10,610 nt of DNA from Candidatus Roizmanbacteria bacterium CG_4_10_14_0_2_um_filter_36_35 (lineage in GTDB: Bacteria; Patescibacteriota; Microgenomatia; UBA1406; GWC2-37-13), in the NCBI GenBank assembly GCA_002792355.1, contig PFOE01000093.1, forward strand, positions 1 to 10,610. The letters run 5' to 3'. Made by a program: the position numbers and the translations under genes. Within the stretch, counting starts at the first letter, position 1; each line of letters opens with the position of its first letter. The notes below the pieces were generated by a model. The model did no database searches. It was given only the letters and a program-made list of their open reading frames with translations, and was not told the origin of the DNA. Below are positions 5,962-10,610 of the stretch, piece by piece.

Positions 5962-6927
5962 TTATGGCCCGGTTGCCATTCCTTTAACTTTCCACTGATT
6001 ACCTTCTTTAACTAATCCAACAAAGCGGACATTCTCGCCTTTTTTAAATCCGTAATATGGAATTGGTCCACCAGCTGAACTCGGATCCATCACCACATCC
6101 AAAGTCACCATATACTGGTGTCTTGTTTCAGTCCAGTCTTCTTTCATTGATTCTTCGATTTTTATTACCTTAACAGATTTCATAGCACTAAACTGAACCC
6201 CAAATGCTTGTTTTGTACTATCATCAGAAGTAATAATTGATGGCATCATCATCACCGCATCACTTACTTTACCTTCATCAATAAGAGTAAAGAAATTATT
6301 GATGATATCTTTTTCCTGTGGTAAAGGTACGATATTATTTCCTGTTTTTGTTGGTTCTTTTGTTGGCTCAGTCGTTGGAGCTGATACTAATCCCTGATTT
6401 TCTCCTTTTTGAATTCTTTCAACTACTTTAATCGCCAGTTGAATATTTTCTTCATTATTAATAACTTCAATATCACTTCGACCGACTGTCACAAATCTAT
6501 TAGGATTTAAAACTAAATAGATGTTATTTATTTGATTATCACCCTGCCAAACGACAAAATGATCCATTTTAATCCTGGAATCTTGTTTTACAGTTCTATT
6601 TAATAAAACAGCCCCTTTTTTTTGGTTTTCAACATTTAAATCTTCGACATGAATGGTGATAAAACTATTTTCTTTAACATAATATTTACAAGTATGAGTA
6701 CCGGTCATGTCAAACCTTTCGGTTTTTATAATTGATTTGTTAGTAACTGATTGGATCCATTCTTTAGAAAATTCTGCGCAGACATCTTCTCCAACTTTTA
6801 TCTCTTTTTTAAAGAGATTAACAATTGGATTAGAAGATGAGGTTGAGCTTTTATTAGACTGACCGCGAGCAAGTAATATATAACCAACTAAACCTAAGAT
6901 TATTAAGATTGGAATTAATTTTTTCAT
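5962..6927 (-). CDS. Membrane-anchored two-domain protein of unknown function
   Basis: A 321-residue protein with an N-terminal hydrophobic segment (residues 3-20, LIPILIILGLVGYILLA) that should anchor it outside the membrane. It has no lipobox cysteine. A first domain (about 45-175) contains two cysteines, Cys50 and Cys80, that could form a disulfide. A Thr/Pro/Glu-rich linker (about 183-196, TTEPTKEPTKTG) follows. The second domain (about 203-321) has the helix-then-sheet pattern of NTF2-like/SnoaL-fold proteins (FFTLIDEGKVSDAV..., ending GNQWKVKGM). I do not recognise a specific family and assign no function. I prefer the ATG at 6927 over 6945 because it begins MKKLIPI directly at the anchor and sits 8 nt after a plausible -10. 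It converges on the riboflavin kinase gene with 16 bp between them and no clear terminator. Confidence 0.75.
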   Translation of the reverse strand: MKKLIPILIILGLVGYILLARGQSNKSSTSSSNPIVNLFKKEIKVGEDVCAEFSKEWIQSVTNKSIIKTERFDMTGTHTCKYYVKENSFITIHVEDLNVENQKKGAVLLNRTVKQDSRIKMDHFVVWQGDNQINNIYLVLNPNRFVTVGRSDIEVINNEENIQLAIKVVERIQKGENQGLVSAPTTEPTKEPTKTGNNIVPLPQEKDIINNFFTLIDEGKVSDAVMMMPSIITSDDSTKQAFGVQFSAMKSVKVIKIEESMKEDWTETRHQYMVTLDVVMDPSSAGGPIPYYGFKKGENVRFVGLVKEGNQWKVKGMATGP

Positions 6928-6935
6928 ATGTTGTA

Positions 6936-6964
6936 ATTTTGGCAAAATATCTGAATAAAGTCAA
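6936..6964 (-). promoter_or_regulatory. Promoter of the membrane-anchored protein gene
   Basis: On the minus strand TTGACT (6959-6964) is followed after exactly 17 bases by CAAAAT (6936-6941), which ends 8 nt before the ATG at 6927. Transcription would begin within a base or two of the start codon. The -10 matches consensus at only four of six positions. Confidence 0.45.
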
Positions 6965-6969
6965 ATCAG

Positions 6970-7155
6970 TTACTTTATACAATTATCTCTTTTTTTATAA
7001 ATTACTGAGGCATCTCGAAATCCACAAGCTTCTTTTGTACAATCCGGAGTATCGTCTTTTGGATAGAAATACAAAATCACACATTTACCTTTGTAATCGG
7101 ATAGTTTATGAACTTTTCAGTCTTGATCAGGAAGCGAAAAATCTTTTGCTTTCAT
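6970..7155 (-). pseudogene. Remnant of a Bcp-type peroxiredoxin gene (in-frame stop, truncated)
   Basis: Translating the minus strand from ATG 7155 gives MKAKDFSLPDQD, then TGA, then KVHKLSDYKGKCVILYFYPK, DDTPDCTKEACGFRD, and about 13 more residues before TAA at 6970-6972. This is the N-terminal third of a thiol peroxidase of the Bcp/PrxQ group. The stop stands exactly where the family has glycine (DQDGKVHKL), a single change from GGA to TGA. Both the peroxidatic and the resolving cysteine survive (CTKEAC), but the residue before the first is Asp, not the usual Gly. After GFRD the homology fades and the remaining ~90 residues of the fold are missing; the next gene's promoter occupies that place. 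The region explains the otherwise empty 6946-7209 interval. The parent activity was reduction of hydroperoxides using thioredoxin-type donors. Confidence 0.85.
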
Positions 7156-7192
7156 AAAAAGATGATAATTTATTTTTGTTAAATTTTACCTA

Positions 7193-7201
7193 TGTTATAC
7201 T
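7193..7201 (+). promoter_or_regulatory. Extended -10 promoter of the second GT39-like gene
   Basis: TGT followed by TATACT (7196-7201) ends 8 nt before the ATG at 7210. This is the same TGnTATxxT layout as the riboflavin operon promoter. No clear -35 and no Shine-Dalgarno are seen, so a nearly leaderless transcript is predicted. Confidence 0.6.
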
Positions 7202-7209
7202 CTTTTTAA

Positions 7210-8661
7210 ATGAAAAAGGCTATTATTATTTCTTTTTATATCTTTATTCTCATAATTCTTCTTTTTTATCACACCCACGGCTTAACTTTTCATGACAATG
7301 GCTATATCGTCCATTCCGCTCAACAACTCCAACAAGGAAAAGTAATTTACCGTGATTTTGACTTTGTTTATACCCCACTCTCTGTATTCCTGACCGCAAT
7401 TGCATTTAAGCTTTTTGGTCAAAACCTTTTTGCTGAAAGATTATTTATATTTTTCCTCTCTTTGACGACAATATTTTCTATTTATAAAATTTGTCTTATT
7501 TTTACCCGCCGAAAAGAAATTTCTTATACCGTAGTATTGATCTATCTATTTTGGGGTCCTGGTCATATAAATTTTTTTTCTCCAGTAATGCTTTCCATTG
7601 ATCTTGGCATATTAGGACTTTTCTTTCTAATGAGAGGTCTTGAAACAAAAAAATTTAAATATTTTTTTCCAGCCGGAATACTAAGTGGATCTGTTTTGCT
7701 GTCAAAACAGAACTTCGGATTAGCAATACTATTAACTGTTATTTTTTTCTTTCTTGTTATAAAAATTCCTAAAAAAATTAAATCTGTTTTATTTTTTATT
7801 CTTGGTTATTTTACAGTTATCATTGCCTTTTTAATCTACCTTGTTACTACTAATTCATATGGTCCGTTTATTAGTAATATGTATTTTTATATCATAAAAA
7901 AAATAATAATTGAGAACACCTTAAAGACACCATTTATTTACGAAGGAGCACTTATCTACATCTTACCTAAAATTGGCCTATATCTTTTTCCTGCCCTTAT
8001 ATCAGCAGTCGCCATTTTTACTGCATTCAAAAAATATAGAAATTATCTTTTTTTAGCAGTATTCGTTTTATTTTTTTACTTGTTTGGGATCAGGCCCGAG
8101 ACTGATTATATCCATCTTTCTCCTTTGCTATCTCTAACTGGTTTGTCCCTTATTTTTTTATGGAAATCAGAAATAAAAATCGTAAAACAACTATCTTGGT
8201 TATTCTGCATAACCCTTATTACTGTTGGTTTATATACAAGCCTTTTTAAAGGTTATTACCGATGGGAACGTCCGCTCTCAGAAAATAGATATTTTATTGT
8301 AGAAAAAACCATCCAGATTTGGTCGGACCCGAACTATAAAACTATAGTTCCTTTTCTTGTCAAAAATATTAATCTATATTCAAAACCTGAAGATTATATC
8401 TTTGTAAATTTTAATGCTCCTCTTATCTACTTCATCGCAAACAGGAGAGACCCGACTCGTTTTTCTTATATATCTCATTACGCAACCTCAGAAATATTTC
8501 AGAAAGAAATTATTAATAATTTAATTAATAAAAAAGTTAAGTTAATTATTGCCGACTCTTCCCTTAAAAAAAACGGTACGCCTATTGATATATATATTCG
8601 TAAAAACTATCGTGTATTAGAAAGTCTAGGAGAATACTTTATTCTTTTAAAAACTCATTAA
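7210..8661 (+). CDS. Second GT39/PMT-like membrane glycosyltransferase
   Basis: A 483-residue multi-spanning protein. A first helix (residues 3-22) leads into a loop with HDNG (Asp29, the expected catalytic position) and then HSAQQLQQGKVIYRDFDFVYTPLSVFL (35-61). The pattern of 'amphipathic helix, G-x-x-x-YRDF, then Pro-Leu' is typical of GT39/ArnT-like polyprenyl-phosphate sugar transferases. About ten more hydrophobic helices run to residue 345. A hydrophilic C-terminal domain of about 120 residues (from about 360) is probably outside the membrane. It would use a lipid-phosphate sugar donor at the outer membrane face; sugar and acceptor are unknown. It resembles the 2188-3510 protein only in class and is not a close duplicate. 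It is a single-gene unit, divergent from the peroxiredoxin remnant. Confidence 0.75.
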   Translation: MKKAIIISFYIFILIILLFYHTHGLTFHDNGYIVHSAQQLQQGKVIYRDFDFVYTPLSVFLTAIAFKLFGQNLFAERLFIFFLSLTTIFSIYKICLIFTRRKEISYTVVLIYLFWGPGHINFFSPVMLSIDLGILGLFFLMRGLETKKFKYFFPAGILSGSVLLSKQNFGLAILLTVIFFFLVIKIPKKIKSVLFFILGYFTVIIAFLIYLVTTNSYGPFISNMYFYIIKKIIIENTLKTPFIYEGALIYILPKIGLYLFPALISAVAIFTAFKKYRNYLFLAVFVLFFYLFGIRPETDYIHLSPLLSLTGLSLIFLWKSEIKIVKQLSWLFCITLITVGLYTSLFKGYYRWERPLSENRYFIVEKTIQIWSDPNYKTIVPFLVKNINLYSKPEDYIFVNFNAPLIYFIANRRDPTRFSYISHYATSEIFQKEIINNLINKKVKLIIADSSLKKNGTPIDIYIRKNYRVLESLGEYFILLKTH

Positions 8662-8697
8662 ACTTACGAGATTACTAATGTTGCCCAGCCTCGATTT

Positions 8698-8736
8698 GCC
8701 CGTGAACCAGTCCCGCTGAGCGGGACGGTTCAGGGC
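8698..8736. repeat. Long hairpin 1 between a glycosyltransferase gene and tRNA-Gln
   Basis: Arms GCCC (8698-8701)/GGGC (8733-8736), GAACC (8704-8708)/GGTTC (8727-8731) and GTCCCGC (8710-8716)/GCGGGAC (8720-8726) stack into about 16 base pairs around a TGA loop, with a bulged A at 8709 and a small internal loop. It is far richer in GC than its surroundings. It shares base 8736 with the next hairpin. No T-run follows in either direction. Confidence 0.7.
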
Positions 8737-8766
8737 CCTATACCGAACGATGGTTCTGGTATAGGG
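8736..8766. repeat. Long hairpin 2 next to tRNA-Gln
   Basis: CCCTATACC (8736-8744) pairs perfectly with GGTATAGGG (8758-8766). Inside, GAAC (8745-8748) pairs with GTTC (8753-8756) around a GATG loop, leaving T8757 bulged. The result is 13 pairs. It lies 9 bp from the 3' end of tRNA-Gln, so on the minus strand it would be the first structure in the tRNA's trailer and may guide 3' processing or end the transcript. The heptamer GAACGAT occurs inside it and again at 8766-8772. Confidence 0.7.
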
Positions 8767-8774
8767 AACGATTG

Positions 8775-8845
8775 CTCGGGGGCATGGATTTGAACCACGA
8801 TAACGACTTTCAGAGAGTCGTGTCCGACCATTAGACGACCCCCGA
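8775..8845 (-). tRNA. tRNA-Gln (anticodon CUG)
   Basis: The minus strand folds into a full cloverleaf. The acceptor stem TCGGGGG/CCCCCGA (8845-8839 with 8782-8776) is followed by discriminator G at 8775. The D arm is GTC...GAC. The anticodon stem CGACT/AGTCG has loop CTCTGAA, placing CTG at 34-36. The T arm is CGTGG/CCATG with loop TTCAAAT. U1-A72 and G73 are identity elements of bacterial glutamine tRNA. CCA is not encoded (CAA follows), so it must be added by nucleotidyltransferase. Confidence 0.93.
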
Positions 8846-8850
8846 TGTAA

Positions 8851-8879
8851 ATTTTATTTTTAAAGAGCCATTTAGACAA
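8851..8879 (-). promoter_or_regulatory. Promoter of tRNA-Gln
   Basis: On the minus strand TTGTCT (8874-8879), a 17-bp spacer and TAAAAT (8851-8856) form a good sigma-70-type promoter. The -10 ends only five bases before the first tRNA nucleotide (8845), so the transcript should begin at or one base before the mature 5' end. Confidence 0.65.
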
Positions 8880-8948
8880 CCGGGCAATTAATGACTATAT
8901 TTTACCAAATAATTACTCTAGCAATAAGCCTCTTCTTTACCGTCTCCT

Positions 8949-9545
8949 TTAATATTTTATAAAGTAGTTGATTTTGGCTTTAGACTTTAAATCAGCCACG
9001 AAAGTCTGAATTTTTTCCTGAAGTTTTTGCTGTTTGATTGCTTCTTTTGCCTGATCTTTTGTTAATTCTAAAGTAGATTGATCTTTTTGACTGGCTAAGT
9101 AATCGTCTATCTCTTTATCGGTGACGGAAATGTTGCTCGTGGCCATTTTTGTCACCAAAAGCTGTAATTTGATTTCATCTGTCAAATCTTTTTTTGTCAT
9201 TCCCTGTTGTTGTAATAAATCATCAAGCGTTGCTCCTTGAGAAGCAATATTTTTCTCAACTTTGGATATCTCCATGTTGACTTCATTTTCAGAAACGCTT
9301 ATATTTCTTTTTTTTCCTTCTTGATTAATTAAAGTTTTAAGAATAATGGTGTCAAGAGTAGTTTTACCTCCCTGTTTTTCCAACTCTTTGATAACTGATA
9401 AACGACTGATCAGCTGTCCGTTAACCGATGCAGCGAAAAAAAGTTTTTTCCCTAAAAAGATAAGGCCGGTAATGATGAGAATAATAAAAATATATACTAT
9501 TGCCTTCTTCATTATTGTCTTATGTCTCTTTTCCGTTTTTGCCAT
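8949..9545 (-). CDS. Membrane-anchored SurA_N-type foldase lacking a PPIase domain
   Basis: A 198-residue protein with a basic N-terminus and one membrane segment (about 15-31), then a SurA/PrsA N-terminal chaperone domain (about 40-135). That domain shows VNGQLISRLSVIKEL, LDTIILKTLINQEGKKRNISVSENEVN, and DLTDEIKLQLLVTKM. The usual next element VTDKEIDDYLAS (141-152) is present, and the C-terminal helix pair ending DLKSKAKINYF follows almost directly. In SurA and PrsA a parvulin PPIase domain lies between these last two parts; here it is replaced by about 20 residues. The protein probably holds or folds exported polypeptides outside the membrane without isomerase activity. There is no lipobox cysteine, so it is not a PrsA-like lipoprotein. 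The ATG at 9545 is chosen over an upstream ATG at 9584 because a -35/-10 pair lies between them. Confidence 0.82.
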   Translation of the reverse strand: MAKTEKRHKTIMKKAIVYIFIILIITGLIFLGKKLFFAASVNGQLISRLSVIKELEKQGGKTTLDTIILKTLINQEGKKRNISVSENEVNMEISKVEKNIASQGATLDDLLQQQGMTKKDLTDEIKLQLLVTKMATSNISVTDKEIDDYLASQKDQSTLELTKDQAKEAIKQQKLQEKIQTFVADLKSKAKINYFIKY

Positions 9546-9550
9546 AGTTA

Positions 9551-9578
9551 ATGTTACAAAAAAAATATTGAAAATCAA
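9551..9578 (-). promoter_or_regulatory. Promoter of the SurA_N-type gene
   Basis: Minus-strand TTGATT (9573-9578), a 16-bp spacer and TAACAT (9551-9556) end five bases before the ATG at 9545. Like other units here, this predicts a leaderless message. It also rules against translation from 9584. Confidence 0.5.
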
Positions 9579-9605
9579 ATGCAACTATTAAAACTCGCGT
9601 ATATG

Positions 9606-9614
9606 TGAGATAAT
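9606..9614 (+). promoter_or_regulatory. Extended -10 promoter of the RRM gene
   Basis: TGA directly before GATAAT (9609-9614) gives an extended -10 without a visible -35. The ATG at 9635 is 20 nt beyond it, leaving a leader of about 13 nt without a Shine-Dalgarno. It lies back to back with the SurA_N-type gene's promoter. Confidence 0.45.
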
Positions 9615-9634
9615 GAAGTTATTCATTAAAAATT

Positions 9635-9877
9635 ATGAACAAAAATAAAATCTTTGTTGGTAACTTGCCTTTTTCCATGAGCGGCTATTCTTTAAAGGAT
9701 CTATTTTTTCATTACGGCCAGATTACCGATGTTGAGATTATCTCTGAATCAAACACAGGAAGATCAAAGGGTTTTGGCTATATTACTTTTTTCAATCAAT
9801 CAGATGCCAAAAAAGCCCGGTTGGGAATGAACGGCAAAGACGTCGAAGGACAAAACATCATCGTCAACATCACCTGA
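9635..9877 (+). CDS. Single-RRM RNA-binding protein
   Basis: An 80-residue protein that is one RNA recognition motif and nothing else. RNP2 is IFVGNL (6-11) and RNP1 is KGFGYITF (45-52), with the three RNA-stacking aromatics at Phe7, Phe47 and Tyr49. The strand-helix order is complete, ending in GQNIIVNIT. It should bind single-stranded RNA in the cytosol. Bacterial relatives are best known from cyanobacteria (Rbp proteins, cold-responsive) and others of mixed phyla. The typical glycine-rich C-terminal tail of cyanobacterial and plant forms is absent. It is transcribed alone. Its targets cannot be read from sequence. Confidence 0.93.
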   Translation: MNKNKIFVGNLPFSMSGYSLKDLFFHYGQITDVEIISESNTGRSKGFGYITFFNQSDAKKARLGMNGKDVEGQNIIVNIT

Positions 9878-9980
9878 TTTAAACAAGTGGTATATCGAGA
9901 AAAATTTATTGCTCTAATCTTCTAAAAGAATAGTTTTGTAGCGTATAGTCTACAGACAAAAACTAAATAGTATTTTAAGA

Positions 9981-10009
9981 TTGAAATATTAATAATTTTT
10001 TGTTTAAAT
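9981..10009 (+). promoter_or_regulatory. Promoter of the small coiled-coil gene
   Basis: TTGAAA (9981-9986), a 17-bp spacer and TTAAAT (10004-10009), the latter preceded by TGT, form a promoter with an extended -10. The ATG at 10019 is 9 nt beyond, so at most two or three leader bases are expected. Confidence 0.5.
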
Positions 10010-10018
10010 AAAATACCT

Positions 10019-10282
10019 ATGATTTCAGATAAAGATATTAAAAAACTAGAAATAGTTTTTGTCACCAAAGAAGAATTTAAAAAAGAAATTAATGATTTAA
10101 AAAGAACCGTTGTAACAAAAAGAGAATTTAATAGAACCAGTGATGAAATTATTGATAGTATTAAGCAAGTCATCAATATGATTGGAGAATCTTTGGAAGA
10201 TAATAAGGAACAGGATAATATTCTTGACGATCACGAAAGACGTCTTGATAAAGTCGAAGACAAGGTTTTCTCTTTAACCTAA
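10019..10282 (+). CDS. Small coiled-coil protein of unknown function
   Basis: An 87-residue, highly charged, cysteine-free soluble protein predicted to be almost all helix. Two similar units stand near the N-terminus, FVTKEEFKKEINDL (about 14-27) and VVTKREFNRTSDEI (about 31-44), suggesting a short internal duplication. The C-terminal half (about 45-85) has heptad spacing of Ile/Leu/Val, ending in HERRLDKVEDKVFSL, as in a dimerising coiled coil. I do not recognise a named family and infer no function. It has its own promoter. No clear terminator follows before the next gene. Confidence 0.65.
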   Translation: MISDKDIKKLEIVFVTKEEFKKEINDLKRTVVTKREFNRTSDEIIDSIKQVINMIGESLEDNKEQDNILDDHERRLDKVEDKVFSLT

Positions 10283-10344
10283 AAAACTACGGTATCGGGA
10301 AACGAAGACTGAACTTTTTAACTTCTTTAAACTTAATTATATTC

Positions 10345-10379
10345 TTGACAAGAATGATATCTTTGTATACAATGTATAC
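10345..10379 (+). promoter_or_regulatory. Promoter with overlapping palindromic operator of the RHH gene
   Basis: TTGACA (10345-10350), 17 bp, TACAAT (10368-10373) is the most consensus-like -35/-10 pair in the window. The -10 is covered by the perfect 10-bp palindrome TTGTATACAA (10363-10372), and a second GTATAC follows at 10374-10379, making a direct repeat TGTATAC-aa-TGTATAC. Ribbon-helix-helix proteins often repress their own genes from such tandem short palindromes. Confidence 0.6.
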
Positions 10380-10403
10380 GTTGTAATTTATTAATTAAAA
10401 ACT

Positions 10404-10610
10404 ATGAAAAATAAACAAAAAGTACTTCATGCCCGGGTGTCTGATGAACTTTATGACAAGATTTCCCAAAAGGCCAAGAAACACCGAGTGACGATATCCA
10501 ATTTTGTTCGAACTTTGATTGAAGACTATTCAGAACTATCAGGAGATGTTTTTGAGATTATTGACGATAAAATTCGGGAACACCTAAAGAAAAAGAAAGA
10601 AGAGGTTCTC
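10404..10610 (+). CDS. Ribbon-helix-helix DNA-binding protein (partial, runs off the window)
   Basis: Sixty-nine codons are open from ATG 10404 to the window edge. The N-terminus KVLHARVSDELYDKISQKAK, followed by KHRVTISNFVRTLIEDY, is the Arc/MetJ/CopG ribbon-helix-helix pattern: a short strand with alternating residues (about 7-12), helix A (about 13-26), a turn with T30, and helix B (about 31-42). RHH proteins dimerise through the strand, which lies in the DNA major groove. The following SGDVFEIIDDKIREHLKKKKEE is helical and charged and may be a dimer or partner-binding tail. It could be a free repressor or the antitoxin of a toxin-antitoxin pair; the next gene lies outside the window. A palindromic repeat over its -10 suggests autoregulation. 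Confidence 0.82.
   Translation, partial: MKNKQKVLHARVSDELYDKISQKAKKHRVTISNFVRTLIEDYSELSGDVFEIIDDKIREHLKKKKEEVL

Noticed and set aside
7117..7119. In-frame TGA at a glycine position, as expected under the UGA=Gly code of Gracilibacteria/Absconditabacteria.
   Set aside because: TGA ends EcfA in an ATGA overlap and also ends the riboflavin kinase and the RRM gene at the right lengths. All full-length proteins here use GGN for glycine. The code is standard, so the TGA is a mutation.
7117..7119. Selenocysteine insertion in the peroxiredoxin.
   Set aside because: The TGA is at a conserved glycine, not at the peroxidatic cysteine, both cysteines are present as TGT codons, and the gene is truncated anyway.
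6909..7157. Forward-strand open frame of 82 codons.
   Set aside because: It lies opposite the clear Bcp remnant on the minus strand and overlaps the start of the anchored-protein gene. Its translation shows no domain pattern.
8698..8766. Intrinsic terminators or a second tRNA.
   Set aside because: The hairpins have no T-run on either strand, and the pairing does not give D, anticodon and T arms despite a GGTTCA string.
9346..9591. Forward-strand open frame opposite the SurA_N-type gene.
   Set aside because: It is antisense to a well-supported gene and covers that gene's promoter. It is a shadow of the coding strand.
9878..10018. Small RNA or attachment site in the gap before the coiled-coil gene (TGTAG...CTACA).
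   Set aside because: It is only a five-pair stem in AT-rich sequence with no flanking repeat, within chance expectation; the rest is explained by a promoter.
9922..10176. Minus-strand open frame over the coiled-coil gene.
   Set aside because: Its hydrophobic translation is the antisense image of a Lys/Glu-rich coiled coil, and the forward gene has a promoter.

Overview
The window is AT-rich bacterial DNA with compact gene spacing and almost no Shine-Dalgarno sequences. It carries no mobile element and no CRISPR array. Small membrane-anchored proteins, multi-spanning lipid-linked glycosyltransferases, a single-RRM RNA-binding protein, short coiled-coil proteins and nutrient salvage in place of synthesis together suggest a reduced-genome Candidate Phyla Radiation (Patescibacteria, perhaps Microgenomates) organism. 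That placement is inference from gene style; the window holds no rRNA or ribosomal protein to test it. TGA works as a normal stop here (the ATGA overlap at 5021-5024 and the gene ends at 5945 and 9877), so the genetic code is standard.

Layout. 1-85: tail of an unrecognised gene. 132-620: isochorismatase-family cysteine hydrolase. 627-653: GC-rich imperfect hairpin. 698-3510: two-gene unit of a processive-type family 2 glycosyltransferase and a GT39/PMT-like membrane glycosyltransferase. 3514-5945: an extended -10 promoter, an FMN riboswitch and four tightly packed genes for an ECF riboflavin importer (S component, one ATPase, a short EcfT) and a stand-alone riboflavin kinase. 5962-6927 (-): membrane-anchored two-domain protein of unknown function. 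6970-7155 (-): broken remnant of a Bcp-type peroxiredoxin. 7210-8661: second GT39-like glycosyltransferase. 8698-8766: two adjacent strong hairpins. 8775-8845 (-): tRNA-Gln(CUG). 8949-9545 (-): SurA_N-type foldase without a PPIase domain. 9635-9877: RRM protein. 10019-10282: small coiled-coil protein. 10404 to the end: ribbon-helix-helix DNA-binding protein, cut by the window edge.

The best-supported system is the riboflavin salvage operon. FMN, made from imported riboflavin by the kinase encoded last in the operon, should bind the leader and shut off both import and phosphorylation. The leader's 5' arm (3529-3537) is perfectly complementary to the 5' arm of a terminator-like hairpin (3688-3696). 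The hairpin's 3' arm is also the only good Shine-Dalgarno in the window, and its U-run touches the start codon.

A second theme is promoter architecture. Most unit-leading genes have a -10 box only 5-9 nt before the start codon, often as an extended -10 (TGn), so leaderless transcripts are predicted. The tRNA promoter shows the same geometry.
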